Numbered from the stretch's first letter, positions 24,647 to 34,207 are shown. The stretch: DNA of 64,000 bases from JAHOYW01 sp963664605 (GCA_963664605.1 OY761536.1:744001-808000), one strand, 5' to 3'. Numbers and translations: made by a program. Notes: a model not told the origin generated them from the sequence alone.

Positions 24647-26380
24647 ATGCAGGATAGTAATACTGGCAGAATCGTCGGAGTTAATGGTAATATGCTTACC
24701 GTTGAGTTTGACACGCATGTTACTCAAAATGAAGTGGCATACGCAATTTTAGGCGAAGAACGCCTCAAGTGTGAAGTCATCCGCGTACGTGGACAGCGTG
24801 CGGACCTTCAGGTTTTCGAAAGCACTAACGGCTTGACTGTGGGCTCTGAGATCGAATTTACTGATGACCTCCTCAGTGTTGAACTGGGGCCGGGGCTTTT
24901 GACTAAGGTCTATGACGGTTTGCAGAATCCGCTAAATGCCCTGGCTGAAAAATCAGGCTTCTTTCTCCAGCGCGGCGTTTACCTGCCGGCTCTGGATTAT
25001 GATTCCGAATGGGAATTCACTCCAAGCGCAAAAGTCGGTGATAAGCTTGTTGCCGGTGATCCTGTCGGACATGTCCCTGAAGGTATTTTTAAGCATCTGA
25101 TTATGACTCCTTTTGATTTGCAGGGCGAATGGGAACTTACTGAAGTCGCCAATGCCGGGACTTATAAGCTTTCGGATACTATGGCGAAGATAAAAAATAA
25201 AAAAGATGAAGAAAAAACTATAACCATGGTACAGAACTGGCCGGTGAAAATTCCGATCAGGGCATATAAGGAAAAAATTCTGCCTGAAACTACGATGATT
25301 ACTCAGCAGCGTATCGTTGATACTTTTTTCCCGGTCGCGGTTGGCGGAACATTCTGTACTCCCGGGCCGTTTGGCGCGGGTAAAACCGTATTGCAGCACG
25401 CTTTGAGCCAGCACGCTCAGGCTGACATCGTGATTATTGCCGCGTGCGGTGAACGTGCTGGTGAGGTTGTGGAAATCCTCCGTGAATTCCCGCATCTCGA
25501 GGACCCGCGTACCGGAAAGACTTTGATTGATCGTTCGATTATCATATGCAATACCAGTTCGATGCCGGTGGCGGCGCGTGAAGCGTCAGTTTATACGGCG
25601 GTGACCTTGGCGGAATATTACCGTCAAATGGGTTTAAACTGTTTACTTCTTGCGGATTCGACTTCCCGCTGGGCGCAGGCGTTGCGTGAAATGTCCGGTC
25701 GTCTTGAAGAGATCCCGGGAGAAGAAGCTTTCCCGGCTTATCTCGAATCCCTGATCGCCGGTTTTTATGAACGCGCCGGACTGGTTAAATTAAATAATGG
25801 AGAATTGGGTTCGGTCACAATTGGCGGTTCAGTAAGCCCGGCCGGAGGTAACTTTGAAGAACCCGTGACGCAGGCGACCTTGAAAGTTGTCGGCGCGTTT
25901 TTAGGTTTGTCCCGTGAACGTTCAGACGCACGCCGTTATCCGGCAATCCACCCGCTGGACAGTTGGAGTCATTACCAGAGTATAGTCAGTCCGGAAAAAA
26001 TCGAGCGGGCTCGTGAAGAACTCCGTAATGGAAACGAAGTCGACCAGATGATGAAAGTTATCGGTGAAGAAGGTACTCATATCAACGACTTTATTGTTTA
26101 CCTGAAAAGCGAATTCCTGGACTATGTTTATCTGCAGCAGAATACTTTTGACAAAGTAGACGGCGCGACAAATAAAGAGCGCCAGCAGTATGTTTTCGAT
26201 AAAGTAATCAGTATTCTGGATACGCCATTCGATTTCACCGATAAAGACAAGGCGCGCCGTTATTTCCTTGAACTGCGTCAGATATTTATCGACTGGAATT
26301 ATGCTGCGATGGATTCTGAACAATTTAAAAAGCTTGAAGCGGCAATTGATGCCAAAGTTAAGGAGCACAGCAATGCGTAA
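24647..26380 (+). CDS. V-type ATP synthase catalytic subunit A
   Basis: Catalytic nucleotide-binding subunit of 577 residues. It has the N-terminal barrel, the bulge (non-homologous) region and the Walker A motif GPFGAGKTVLQ at about residue 240, later LLADSTSRWAQALRE with the Walker B region, and SGRLEEIPGEEAFPAYL. It overlaps the subunit B start by 8 bp. Confidence 0.96.
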   Translation: MQDSNTGRIVGVNGNMLTVEFDTHVTQNEVAYAILGEERLKCEVIRVRGQRADLQVFESTNGLTVGSEIEFTDDLLSVELGPGLLTKVYDGLQNPLNALAEKSGFFLQRGVYLPALDYDSEWEFTPSAKVGDKLVAGDPVGHVPEGIFKHLIMTPFDLQGEWELTEVANAGTYKLSDTMAKIKNKKDEEKTITMVQNWPVKIPIRAYKEKILPETTMITQQRIVDTFFPVAVGGTFCTPGPFGAGKTVLQHALSQHAQADIVIIAACGERAGEVVEILREFPHLEDPRTGKTLIDRSIIICNTSSMPVAAREASVYTAVTLAEYYRQMGLNCLLLADSTSRWAQALREMSGRLEEIPGEEAFPAYLESLIAGFYERAGLVKLNNGELGSVTIGGSVSPAGGNFEEPVTQATLKVVGAFLGLSRERSDARRYPAIHPLDSWSHYQSIVSPEKIERAREELRNGNEVDQMMKVIGEEGTHINDFIVYLKSEFLDYVYLQQNTFDKVDGATNKERQQYVFDKVISILDTPFDFTDKDKARRYFLELRQIFIDWNYAAMDSEQFKKLEAAIDAKVKEHSNA

Positions 26381-27665
26381 AGTATATCACCGCATAATTC
26401 AAATTGCCGGCAATGTTATCACCGTTGAAGCTGAAAACGTTAGTTATAATGAACTCGCGGAGGTGTCAACCACGCGTGGAACATCTCTGGCGCAGGTTAT
26501 TCGCCTGCAGGACAACAAAGTCAATCTGCAGGTTTTTGCCGGAGGCCGTGGAATCAGTACTAATAACCAGGTGCGTTTTCTTGGACACCCGATGAAAGTA
26601 TCATCTTCTGAAGATTTGCTCGGACGTATTTTTACCGGTCGCGGTATGCCTCGTGACGGCCGCCCGGAGATTAATGATAAACTTATTGAGATCGGCGGAC
26701 CTTCAGTCAATCCGGCAAAACGTATTATCCCGAAAAATATGATTCGTACCGGTATTCCGATGATTGACGTTTTCAACACACTCGTCGAATCCCAGAAACT
26801 GCCGATTTTCTCGGTAGCTGGCGAGCCATACAACGAACTGCTTGCCAGAATCGCTTTGCAGGCCGAAGTGGATGTTATCATTCTCGGTGGTATGGGGCTG
26901 AAATACGATGATTATCTGAAATTTAAAAACACTCTTGATGAACACGGCGCTTTGTCGCGTTCAATTATGTTTATACATACAGCCTCCGACCCGGTGGTGG
27001 AATGTCTGCTCGTACCTGATATGGCGCTGGCAGTGGCTGAAAGCTATGCTTTGGAAGATAAACGTGTGCTGGTACTGTTGACTGATATGACTAACTTTGC
27101 CGATGCGCAGAAAGAAATCGCTATTACTATGGAACAGATACCGTCAAACCGCGGTTATCCCGGCGACTTGTACAGCCAGCTTGCCGCGCGTTATGAAAAA
27201 GCTGTTGACTTTGACGGAGCCGGTTCCATCACTATTCTCGCGGCAACTACAATGCCGGGGGATGACGTGACGCATCCGATTCCAGATAACACCGGTTATA
27301 TTACTGAGGGACAGTTCTACTTGCGTAACGGACGTATTGAGCCGTTTGGCTCACTCAGCCGTTTGAAACAACAGGTCAATGGCGATACTCGTGACGACCA
27401 TCGCGTGATTATGGATACTATGATTCGTTTGTATGCTGATTATAAGGAAACGCTGGAAAAACAGTCTATGGGCTTTACTATGAGCGGATGGGACAACAAG
27501 CTGCTCAAGTACGGCAAGCTTTTTGAACAGCGTATGATGGACTTGTCGGTGAATATACCGCTTGAGGAAGCTCTTGATCTTGGTTGGCAGACTCTGGCGG
27601 AATGCTTTGATAAGGCGGAAACCGGTATCAAAACCGATCTCTTGCAGGAATACTGGCCGAAATAA
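26373..27665 (+). CDS. V-type ATP synthase subunit B
   Basis: Non-catalytic nucleotide-binding subunit. ATG 26373 (MRKVYHRIIQ) with AAGGAG upstream gives 430 residues, the usual length; an open frame extends further upstream but lies inside subunit A. As expected for B, no P-loop is present: the equivalent site reads IFSVAGEPYNELLARI. It contains LLTDMTNFADAQKEI and PSNRGYPGDLYSQLA motifs. Confidence 0.96.
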   Translation: MRKVYHRIIQIAGNVITVEAENVSYNELAEVSTTRGTSLAQVIRLQDNKVNLQVFAGGRGISTNNQVRFLGHPMKVSSSEDLLGRIFTGRGMPRDGRPEINDKLIEIGGPSVNPAKRIIPKNMIRTGIPMIDVFNTLVESQKLPIFSVAGEPYNELLARIALQAEVDVIILGGMGLKYDDYLKFKNTLDEHGALSRSIMFIHTASDPVVECLLVPDMALAVAESYALEDKRVLVLLTDMTNFADAQKEIAITMEQIPSNRGYPGDLYSQLAARYEKAVDFDGAGSITILAATTMPGDDVTHPIPDNTGYITEGQFYLRNGRIEPFGSLSRLKQQVNGDTRDDHRVIMDTMIRLYADYKETLEKQSMGFTMSGWDNKLLKYGKLFEQRMMDLSVNIPLEEALDLGWQTLAECFDKAETGIKTDLLQEYWPK

Positions 27666-27719
27666 GCTGGGAACGCTGGTCTGAGGATCGGCGTTTTGAA
27701 TAAGAATTTCAGGAAAATT

Positions 27720-28328
27720 ATGGCTAAACTAAAACTTACAAAAACAGAACTCAAAGCTCAACAGAACGCGTATAAACAGTTTTCGCGTTTCCTGCCTACT
27801 TTACAGCTTAAGAAACAGCAGCTGCAGATGGAAATGCGGGAAAGCGCAGCGCGCTTGCGGAAAAACGAAGAGGAACAGGAAAAGACACGCAAGAGCCTTA
27901 ATGCCTGGATAGCCCTGTTTGGTGATGAGGAAGGTCTTGAACTGTTGCCGGCTTTGTTGACTTTGACGGATATCGATAAAGGAACAACTAATATTGCTGG
28001 GGTGAATGTTCCAGTTTTTGAAAAAGCTAATTTTAAAGTAGCTGAATACGATTTGTTTAAAAAAGACTGTTGGATCGATGATGCTTTGGAAATGCTGAAG
28101 AAGCTTATATCCCAACAGGAAGCGCATAAAGTACTCGAAGAACAGTATCGTTTATTGGCTAAGGAATTGCGGACAACCACCCAGCGGGTGAATTTGTTTG
28201 AAAAGGTGAAAATACCTGAATGCAAAGAAAATATGCGTAAGATCCGTATTTACCTGGGAGATATTGATACCGCTGGAGTTGTGCGTTCCAAAATTGCGAA
28301 ACGCAAGACACAGGAGGCGCAGGCATGA
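27720..28328 (+). CDS. V-type ATP synthase subunit D
   Basis: Central rotor-shaft subunit, 202 residues. The start at 27720 gives MAKLKLTKTELK, the usual N-terminus; an upstream in-frame start adds eight unlikely residues. Long N- and C-terminal helices should form the antiparallel coiled coil of the shaft (LQLKKQQLQMEM early, YLGDIDTAGVVRSKIAKRK at the end). Its stop overlaps the start of subunit I (ATGA type). Confidence 0.93.
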   Translation: MAKLKLTKTELKAQQNAYKQFSRFLPTLQLKKQQLQMEMRESAARLRKNEEEQEKTRKSLNAWIALFGDEEGLELLPALLTLTDIDKGTTNIAGVNVPVFEKANFKVAEYDLFKKDCWIDDALEMLKKLISQQEAHKVLEEQYRLLAKELRTTTQRVNLFEKVKIPECKENMRKIRIYLGDIDTAGVVRSKIAKRKTQEAQA

Positions 28329-30109
28329 TAATTCCTATGAAAAAAGTTACGCTTCTCTGTCTTGCTTCTGAAAAAGAGGCAAGTTTGCGGGAACTGCGTT
28401 TTCTTGGAGCTATGCACATCGTTGTCGATAAACTCAAGGATTCAGATGACCGTACTGAAATGCAGGCTTTGCTGGCAAATGTTGAAAAGGCAGTAAGATG
28501 TCTGGAGGCACGCGCCGGAAACAGCAAAGAAGAAGTGGAACATCAGTTTCAGCCGGAACAGCTTTTCGAAAAAGTTTCGCATGAAATGTCTAAGCTTAGC
28601 GTGGTGGAACAGGAAATAGATTCGCTTTACCGCATGGAGGAAGCTTTAAATCCGTGGGGAGATTTTTCTCCTGAAATTATAGAAGAATTGGCATCAGGTG
28701 GCGTATATGTTTACTGCTGTGAAGCTCCGCATACGATTTTCGATGAGTATTTGAAACGTCAGGATGTTACAATAGAGAAAATAAGTTCTGACAAAGCTTT
28801 GACTCGTTTTGTTATTTTATCCCGCAATGAACTTGATGCAAAGGACTTGCCCCTGGCAGCACTGCCCGAAGATAAAAGCTTGAGCCAAATAAAAGAACAA
28901 CTAGCTAAAGCGGAAAAACAGCTTGGTATGCTTGAAAAAGAGCTGGATTCACTAGCTTGTCAGGAAGCGGTGATCAAGGAATACTGCAGCGAAGTCGAAG
29001 AACGCCTCGAATTCCTTTCCGCACGGGACAGTATGGCGGATCATGAGGAAATCATCTCAATAAAAGGATTTATCCCTGAACCTCGAATGGATGAAGTAAA
29101 TGAATACGCTGAAAAACATGGTTGGGCTTTATTGATTGAAAAACCTGCGGAGGAAGATCAGGTTCCGACTTTAATTACTTTGCCGAAAGTTTTTAGAATG
29201 GTTCAGCCTTTGTTTGAATTCCTCGGCATTTCTCCCGGTTACCGTGAAATCGACGTAAGCGTAGGGGTGCTGTTTTTCTTCACTATTTTCTTCGGCATAA
29301 TCGTCGGAGACGCCGGATACGGTTCGCTGTTCCTGCTTGGAACAATTGCAGGTATGATATTCATTAAAAATAAAAGTGATAAAATTAAGCAAACTCTGCG
29401 ATTAACTACTGTTTTGAGCGCATCTACAATTGTTTGGGGGGCTCTAAGCGGCAACTGGTTTGGAATTGATGTTCCAGGAATTAAGTTTTTGACAGACCCG
29501 TCCGTAAAAAATGCCAATGTCATGCTTATATGTTTTCTCATAGCCGTTATTCAGTTGTCTATGGGACATATTTGGCAAGCTATAGTACATGGAAAGTTTC
29601 GCGTATTTATGGGACAACTGGGATGGATATTGCTACTTGCGGGGAACTTTTTTCTTACTGTAGGGTTATTGATAAAAGCAGGTAGTTTCCCAAGCTACAT
29701 GCCATATCTTTTATGTTCTGGAATATTTCTAATTTTGTGTTTTGATGTAAAATGGAGTGACGCTAGCACGGTAATTAATTTGCCCTTTACTTTAATAAAC
29801 AGTTTCGTTGATGTGTTGTCTTATATCCGCCTTTTTGCTGTTGGTTTAGCTGGTTATAATGTTGCTCATAGCTTTAATAGCATTGGAGGGAGCCTCATAA
29901 ATATCCCAGAACTATCATGGTATATGCTTCCATTGTGTATTCTTTTAGGCGGGATAATAATACTATTCGGACAAAGTTTAAACATAGTGTTGTGTTTAAT
30001 GGGGGTTTTAGTACATGGTGTAAGGTTAAATACACTTGAATTTTCGAATCATGTCGGTCTTACTTGGGCCGGTATAGAATTTAAACCATTTAAGAAAAAA
30101 GAATCATAA
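28325..30109 (+). CDS. V-type ATP synthase subunit I
   Basis: Membrane stator subunit (homologue of eukaryotic subunit a), 594 residues. The first half (about 1-310) is soluble with coiled coils. The C-terminal half has about seven transmembrane segments, beginning at VGVLFFFTIFFGIIVGDAGYG (the typical F-G-x-x-x-G-D-x-G-Y-G region) and including the segment with the essential Arg in VLSYIRLFAVGLAG. It overlaps D and is followed 21 bp later by K. Confidence 0.94.
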   Translation: MIIPMKKVTLLCLASEKEASLRELRFLGAMHIVVDKLKDSDDRTEMQALLANVEKAVRCLEARAGNSKEEVEHQFQPEQLFEKVSHEMSKLSVVEQEIDSLYRMEEALNPWGDFSPEIIEELASGGVYVYCCEAPHTIFDEYLKRQDVTIEKISSDKALTRFVILSRNELDAKDLPLAALPEDKSLSQIKEQLAKAEKQLGMLEKELDSLACQEAVIKEYCSEVEERLEFLSARDSMADHEEIISIKGFIPEPRMDEVNEYAEKHGWALLIEKPAEEDQVPTLITLPKVFRMVQPLFEFLGISPGYREIDVSVGVLFFFTIFFGIIVGDAGYGSLFLLGTIAGMIFIKNKSDKIKQTLRLTTVLSASTIVWGALSGNWFGIDVPGIKFLTDPSVKNANVMLICFLIAVIQLSMGHIWQAIVHGKFRVFMGQLGWILLLAGNFFLTVGLLIKAGSFPSYMPYLLCSGIFLILCFDVKWSDASTVINLPFTLINSFVDVLSYIRLFAVGLAGYNVAHSFNSIGGSLINIPELSWYMLPLCILLGGIIILFGQSLNIVLCLMGVLVHGVRLNTLEFSNHVGLTWAGIEFKPFKKKES

Positions 30110-30130
30110 CTCAAAAAAGGAGATTATATT

Positions 30131-30592
30131 ATGGATTCTACAATCGTTTTTAAGGCTCTTGGTGAAGCAGGAGCTTATGCGGCATTAGCTTTTTCGGCAG
30201 TTGGATCTGCAATTGGAACAGGGATAGCAGGAAGTTCAGCGGTTGGCGCATGGAAAAAATGTTATGCTCAGAATAAGCCGGCACCATTCCTATTGTTAGC
30301 TTATGCTGGTGCTCCTCTCAGCCAGACTATCTATGGTTTGGTGCTGTTGATTATGATGAAAATGAAAATTTCTGAATCTCCAGATCGTTGGCCTCTATTT
30401 TTGATAGTTGGTTTATTGGGAGGTATTGCTATGGGGGTATCCGCGTGGTATCAAGGAAGAGCAGGAGCAGGAGCTTGTGATTCATTCGCAGAAACCGGCA
30501 AAGGTTTTACCAATAATATTAGTGTACTTGGAATTGTCGAAACAATAGCTCTTTTTGCTTTGGTTTCTGCTATTTTAATAATTTATTTTTAA
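30131..30592 (+). CDS. V-type ATP synthase subunit K (membrane rotor ring)
   Basis: Four-helix proteolipid of 153 residues that forms the ion-translocating ring. Two related hairpins are seen. The ion-binding Glu is Glu137 in GIVETIALF. Ser64-Gln65 (PLSQTIYG) and Gln108 (WYQGRAG) correspond to Thr64, Gln65 and Gln110 of the Na+-binding ring of Enterococcus hirae NtpK, so Na+ rather than H+ is the likelier ion. An AAAAAGGAG site precedes the ATG. It is the last gene of the operon. Confidence 0.93.
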   Translation: MDSTIVFKALGEAGAYAALAFSAVGSAIGTGIAGSSAVGAWKKCYAQNKPAPFLLLAYAGAPLSQTIYGLVLLIMMKMKISESPDRWPLFLIVGLLGGIAMGVSAWYQGRAGAGACDSFAETGKGFTNNISVLGIVETIALFALVSAILIIYF

Positions 30593-30631
30593 GTTTGGTT
30601 TTTATAGCGACTTATTATAATCATAAAAGTG

Positions 30632-30657
30632 AGCCTAAGCAAAGGCTTCTGATTTTA
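30632..30657 (+). terminator. Weak hairpin after the V-ATPase operon
   Basis: AGCCT (30632-30636) and AGGCT (30643-30647) with loop AAGCAA, followed by TCTGATTTTA. The stem is short and the T-run is interrupted; its position at the operon end is the main support. Confidence 0.4.
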
Positions 30658-30741
30658 TAAGCGTAAAAAAATACAAAAATCCGTAAACAGAGCTTGTATT
30701 TTGCATTTTTTAAGGCAAATTATGAGTTCTGCTTTTCAAGC

Positions 30742-30831
30742 GGAGGGATGGTCGAGTCTGGTTTAAGGCAGCGGTCTTGAAAACCGCCGTGGCGCAAGCC
30801 ACCGTGGGTTCGAATCCCACTCCCTCCGCCA
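30742..30831 (+). tRNA. tRNA-Ser (TGA)
   Basis: A 90-nt class II tRNA with acceptor GGAGGGA/TCCCTCC, anticodon stem GCGGT/ACCGC around CTTGAAA (anticodon TGA), a long variable arm (CGTGGCGCAAGCCACC), T loop TTCGAAT and encoded CCA (30829-30831). A tyrosine-integrase remnant follows it, so the gene was probably used as an integration site. Confidence 0.96.
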
Positions 30832-30857
30832 TTTATAAAGCACTGATAATAAATAGT

Positions 30858-30965
30858 TTAACTCTTCTGTTTTTGCTTTATTTGTCCTTTGATTTCATCT
30901 CTTAAGTGTTTACTGAGTGTAGACTGTTTAGCCTTTCTGTCGTTTATTTCCATATGTTTCGTCAT
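30858..30965 (-). other. 35-codon open frame in integrase debris
   Basis: Between tRNA-Ser and the integrase remnant lies a short minus-strand frame that starts MTKHMEINDRKAKQST and ends in KQKQKS. It is lysine- and glutamine-rich. It has no clear partner or strong ribosome binding site and may be the tail of the decayed integrase or chance. Nothing else is seen in 30832-31013. Confidence 0.2.
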
Positions 30966-31013
30966 ACCTTAATATTGTTCAATATCGTTCCCTTAAGTTC
31001 CGTATAGCCTTTA

Positions 31014-31552
31014 TCATACCAAAGCAGGGATACACTCTATAGCTCTCTTTAAAGGTTCTATTGCATGGTTATAGATTTGATTAGTTTTAATATCTGAATG
31101 TCCTACTAATTTCATTCTGGTACTAGCATCTACACCGCCATCAGCAATAGTAGTATTAAATGTATGCCTTAAGCTATGAAAATCTAGAATACCCTTTGCT
31201 GTATATTTTTCAAATCCTAAGTTTTTCAGGATTGAGTTAAACTCCCTGTTTAGAGGACAACTTCTCTTTTTTTTGGAGTTCTGCAAAGCTAGGCACTAAA
31301 TAACCTGTTAAGGCATTTGTATAGTTCTTTTAAGGGTGTGGTGCAGGGGGATTAAAGCGTTCTGTTTTTTTCTGGAGTAATCCGTATTACGTTTTTATCC
31401 CATTCTATAAAATCCATATCAAATTGACAGCAATCTCCAAAACGCAGACCAGTATAAAAAGACAGTGTTATAATAATCTGCCATTCAGGATTCACAGCCT
31501 CTAAAATCTTTTTTAGCTCTTCAGGCTTAAAACACCTATGAGCATCTCTCTC
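31014..31552 (-). pseudogene. Tyrosine recombinase/integrase, broken by frameshifts
   Basis: The minus strand encodes the catalytic domain of a tyrosine integrase in at least three frames. The upstream part (about 31552-31360) reads RCFKPEELKKIL and then TGLRFGDCC with the first catalytic Arg. Around 31350 the frame shifts (EKTERF, then IPLHHTLK), with stops. The last 90 codons (31286-31014) are open and hold FHSLRHTFN (H-x2-R), LVGHSD (H) and the nucleophile region NQIYNH. Key residues survive but the frame does not, so no active enzyme is expected. Its place beside tRNA-Ser(TGA) marks the edge of a former integrative element. Confidence 0.75.
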
Positions 31553-31669
31553 TTAAGCAATCATATCTGCGGTGTAGTCCTCTTCGAGAAACAGCTTAAC
31601 TACTTTTATCCAAAATTCAAACGGATAAGCTCCGACGACTTGTTTTGAAACTTTTCTTTTAGATCCCAT
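31553..31669 (-). mobile_element. N-terminal fragment of an IS3/IS481-type transposase
   Basis: A 38-codon frame starting MGSKRKVSKQVVGAYPFEFW, continuing KVVKLFLEEDYTADMIA and ending in TAA. It looks like the helix-turn-helix start of an IS3/IS481 family transposase or OrfA. No DDE domain or terminal inverted repeats are seen nearby; integrase-like sequence continues immediately after its stop. It seems to be an IS remnant that landed in the integrase gene. The 31670-31802 stretch shows nothing else recognisable. Confidence 0.5.
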
Positions 31670-31802
31670 AACTCTTTTCCTTTTGTTACGCATCCGCTGT
31701 CGCGAATGCTGGTTTAACATTCAGAAAAGTGTTACCTATTTAATTTTTACAATCATAATGCTAACTGCGCCTTTGACAGAATCAGAAGTTAATATTCCAG
31801 CC

Positions 31803-33842
31803 TCATATCACCAGAATACTATGATCTGATAATTCAATTTGCTTATTGTTAACGCAAACAGATATTTTATCTTTACCCGGGTAATACAACAATAAAAACT
31901 TTTTACCATCGTTTAACCAACTACTTACAAAAATATCATTTCTCTTTTTGCAACTGATTTCGGCAAGTTTGGGCAGTTTCGTTTTAATGTCTTTTATTGA
32001 CAGAATCTGAATATTACTCAAATTTATTTCGTCAACGCTGTTTTTATTTTGTCTCCAAACAGGAATAGTGGCATTGTAATAGACATTGATTTTTCCATTC
32101 TTTTCAATAGAATCCAGTTTCCTGAGAGTTTTATCATCCCAGATAGTTGATCCAGGTACTATAATATGACTGTATTGAGCATTTCCTGTTATTAATTTTG
32201 AATCTCCCTCCCGGACTTGTTGAAAGGTATCTTCATCAATAAATTGAATTCCTATATGCTCTTGAACACAAGTTGATACTAAGGTCATCAATTCATCTCT
32301 AAGGCCGCCATGGTCTGCCTGCCAGAATTCATTAAGGTCATAAAAAGAACGGATCGGCCACAAAATCGCAACAGGTGCGATTTGGACTGCTCCTGATATT
32401 ATTTCTTGAACAGACTCGATATCCTTACTAAGTTCCTGCATGCCTTCCCAATACTTTGAATTTGGCCCGTAGTCAGGAGGACACTCAAATTCGCGATTCC
32501 CCTTCAACGAAGAAAAAATACCGTGAACAACTGGGACAGTCATTCCCATTATCGTCTGCCAGTTAATTATTCTACGCAATTGCTTCATTGAACAATTATT
32601 GCCGGAACATGCAAGGGATTCACTTAAAACCCCGATTTTCTTTTCCTGCTGTGCAACTGACACCGCAGAAATTATACCAATATTTAACAATGGGTGCTCC
32701 CCATCTCCAATAGCAGGGATAATGATGTCAAGCCCGCAAAGATCAAAATGTTTTTGCAATGGCATCAAATTAGATACGCAACAAGCCTGAGTGACCGGAT
32801 CGTCTTCCGGACTGATATGACCTACCAGTTTGAGCTGATGCTCGTGACACCATTTCGCAACTGGTTTCATCCAGGCTTCTTCAAAACGTTTTCCGCACCA
32901 TTCACGGTAATTTAAACGGGTTTGAATACCCTCTGGAGTATTAGTTTTGGCAAAAAGATGATAAAGACGATCTTTGAGTTCATAACCACAATTTTTATAA
33001 AAGGACTCAAACATACCAGGAGTGAACGGGGTCTTTCCATAGTATTTGGGTTCATCCGTAAACATGGCAGTAACTTCTTTGCCGAACATATCTCCCATAT
33101 GCTTATAATATTTTTCATGAGTGTACTCAATATATTTTTGTGTTGCCTGAGGATTCAAAGGATCAACATTATATTGCCAGCGGCTGCTGATATCCAGAGC
33201 ATTTTCAGTTGTAAAAGCAACCAGATAGTATTTTTCAGGAATATCTTTGACTTTTATTGCATATTCTACGCCACTTGTCATTGCACGGTCACATGTGTAA
33301 AGCGGAGTGGCCGGATAATAGAAACGGCTGTCCCAATCTTTCATCACTTTCCATTCTCTGGTCAAAACTCCTACATTATGTGTATAGTCTTCAATAAGGA
33401 AGCCATTTTCTTTAGAAACGAGACCACAGTAAAGAAGCGGGCCAGCAGCAGGGAAGCACCATAAACAATCTTTTATATCTTCAGAAGATGCCTGATGCAT
33501 AGTTATTTTGGCTGCCCGGAATTCAGGATAATCAATAACAATCCTTCCTCCGGCATTTCCGCTTGGATATGGGAATTCATCGTACAGCCAAACACTAATT
33601 CCTGCAGTTGCAAGCTTGGATGTAGTTTTCGCAATCATCTCGAACCAGGCATTCCCCCCATAGGGAAAGAGTAAACCATCTCTTGGATGCAAACATATTG
33701 TCGAAACTTTTGCCTGAGTAAACTCATCAATTTGTCTTTCAAGTTCAGCTTCTTTGCATTCATCATTTAAAAACCAAAAATAGGTCAATCCTCTGGGCGG
33801 AAATTTTTTTGACTCAATCTGTATATTCTTTTTATCGATCAT
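31803..33842 (-). CDS. Putative glycoside hydrolase, GH106/alpha-L-rhamnosidase-like barrel
   Basis: A 679-residue protein without a signal peptide. The N-terminal half looks like the TIM barrel of GH106-related enzymes: PPRGLTYFWFLND, then LHPRDGLLFPYGG and WLYDEFPYPSGNAGG near residues 50-97, followed by MFTDEPKYYG and a GHISPEDDP segment that could carry acidic catalytic residues. It is shorter than classical GH106 enzymes (about 1,000 residues) because the C-terminal beta domains are reduced. A cytoplasmic rhamnoside or glucuronide cleavage role is inferred. It has its own promoter with a LacI-type site. Confidence 0.6.
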   Translation of the reverse strand: MIDKKNIQIESKKFPPRGLTYFWFLNDECKEAELERQIDEFTQAKVSTICLHPRDGLLFPYGGNAWFEMIAKTTSKLATAGISVWLYDEFPYPSGNAGGRIVIDYPEFRAAKITMHQASSEDIKDCLWCFPAAGPLLYCGLVSKENGFLIEDYTHNVGVLTREWKVMKDWDSRFYYPATPLYTCDRAMTSGVEYAIKVKDIPEKYYLVAFTTENALDISSRWQYNVDPLNPQATQKYIEYTHEKYYKHMGDMFGKEVTAMFTDEPKYYGKTPFTPGMFESFYKNCGYELKDRLYHLFAKTNTPEGIQTRLNYREWCGKRFEEAWMKPVAKWCHEHQLKLVGHISPEDDPVTQACCVSNLMPLQKHFDLCGLDIIIPAIGDGEHPLLNIGIISAVSVAQQEKKIGVLSESLACSGNNCSMKQLRRIINWQTIMGMTVPVVHGIFSSLKGNREFECPPDYGPNSKYWEGMQELSKDIESVQEIISGAVQIAPVAILWPIRSFYDLNEFWQADHGGLRDELMTLVSTCVQEHIGIQFIDEDTFQQVREGDSKLITGNAQYSHIIVPGSTIWDDKTLRKLDSIEKNGKINVYYNATIPVWRQNKNSVDEINLSNIQILSIKDIKTKLPKLAEISCKKRNDIFVSSWLNDGKKFLLLYYPGKDKISVCVNNKQIELSDHSILVI

Positions 33843-33864
33843 TAGTTTTTATCCTGAATAAATC

Positions 33865-33876
33865 GTTTATCGAAAC
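33865..33876. promoter_or_regulatory. Variant of the GTTTCGCGAAAC operator
   Basis: On the minus strand GTTTCGATAAAC lies 6 nt after the -10 box of the GH106-like gene. It matches GTTTCGCGAAAC at 10 of 12 positions and has the same arrangement as the two perfect sites at 34208 and 42237. Confidence 0.5.
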
Positions 33877-33882
33877 ATGTTT

Positions 33883-33912
33883 ATAATATAGTATTTTATA
33901 ATGCAAAATCAA
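33883..33912 (-). promoter_or_regulatory. Promoter of the GH106-like gene
   Basis: TTGATT (33912-33907), an 18-nt spacer and TATTAT (33888-33883) on the minus strand, 40 bp before the ATG. The 33913-34168 stretch between this and the divergent promoter is AT-rich and shows no gene. Confidence 0.5.
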
Positions 33913-34168
33913 TAGCATTAACATGATTTAAGGAGAAAAAATCTAAAAATAAATTTTTATTGTTCAGTATTCTATAATTATGCAAATATCATTTTTTAAA
34001 CTATTAACAGTAACTGTCTTTATTGTTTGTCCATATACTCCATATTCACATAATCGTTCTTTAAATTTATCCTTCAGGCATCCAAGAGAATTATATTGCA
34101 ACTTGCTCTAGAAATGACTGACCGCTTATCATATTTCTACTTTTTTCTGTTAAGTTTTATTTTTTCTG

Positions 34169-34197
34169 TTGACTTTTTCACAATACTGTAGTATTAT
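34169..34197 (+). promoter_or_regulatory. Promoter of the first DUF1559 operon
   Basis: TTGACT (34169-34174), 17-nt spacer, TATTAT (34192-34197). A perfect palindrome lies 10 nt downstream of the -10 box. The arrangement is shared with the promoter at 42199. Confidence 0.7.
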
Positions 34198-34207
34198 ACA
34201 AGTATTA

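Noticed and set aside
30806..30831. Second attachment site (duplicate of the tRNA-Ser 3' end) for the island
   Set aside because: I looked for a repeat of the T-arm/acceptor sequence near 60-61 kb and elsewhere in the window and found none.
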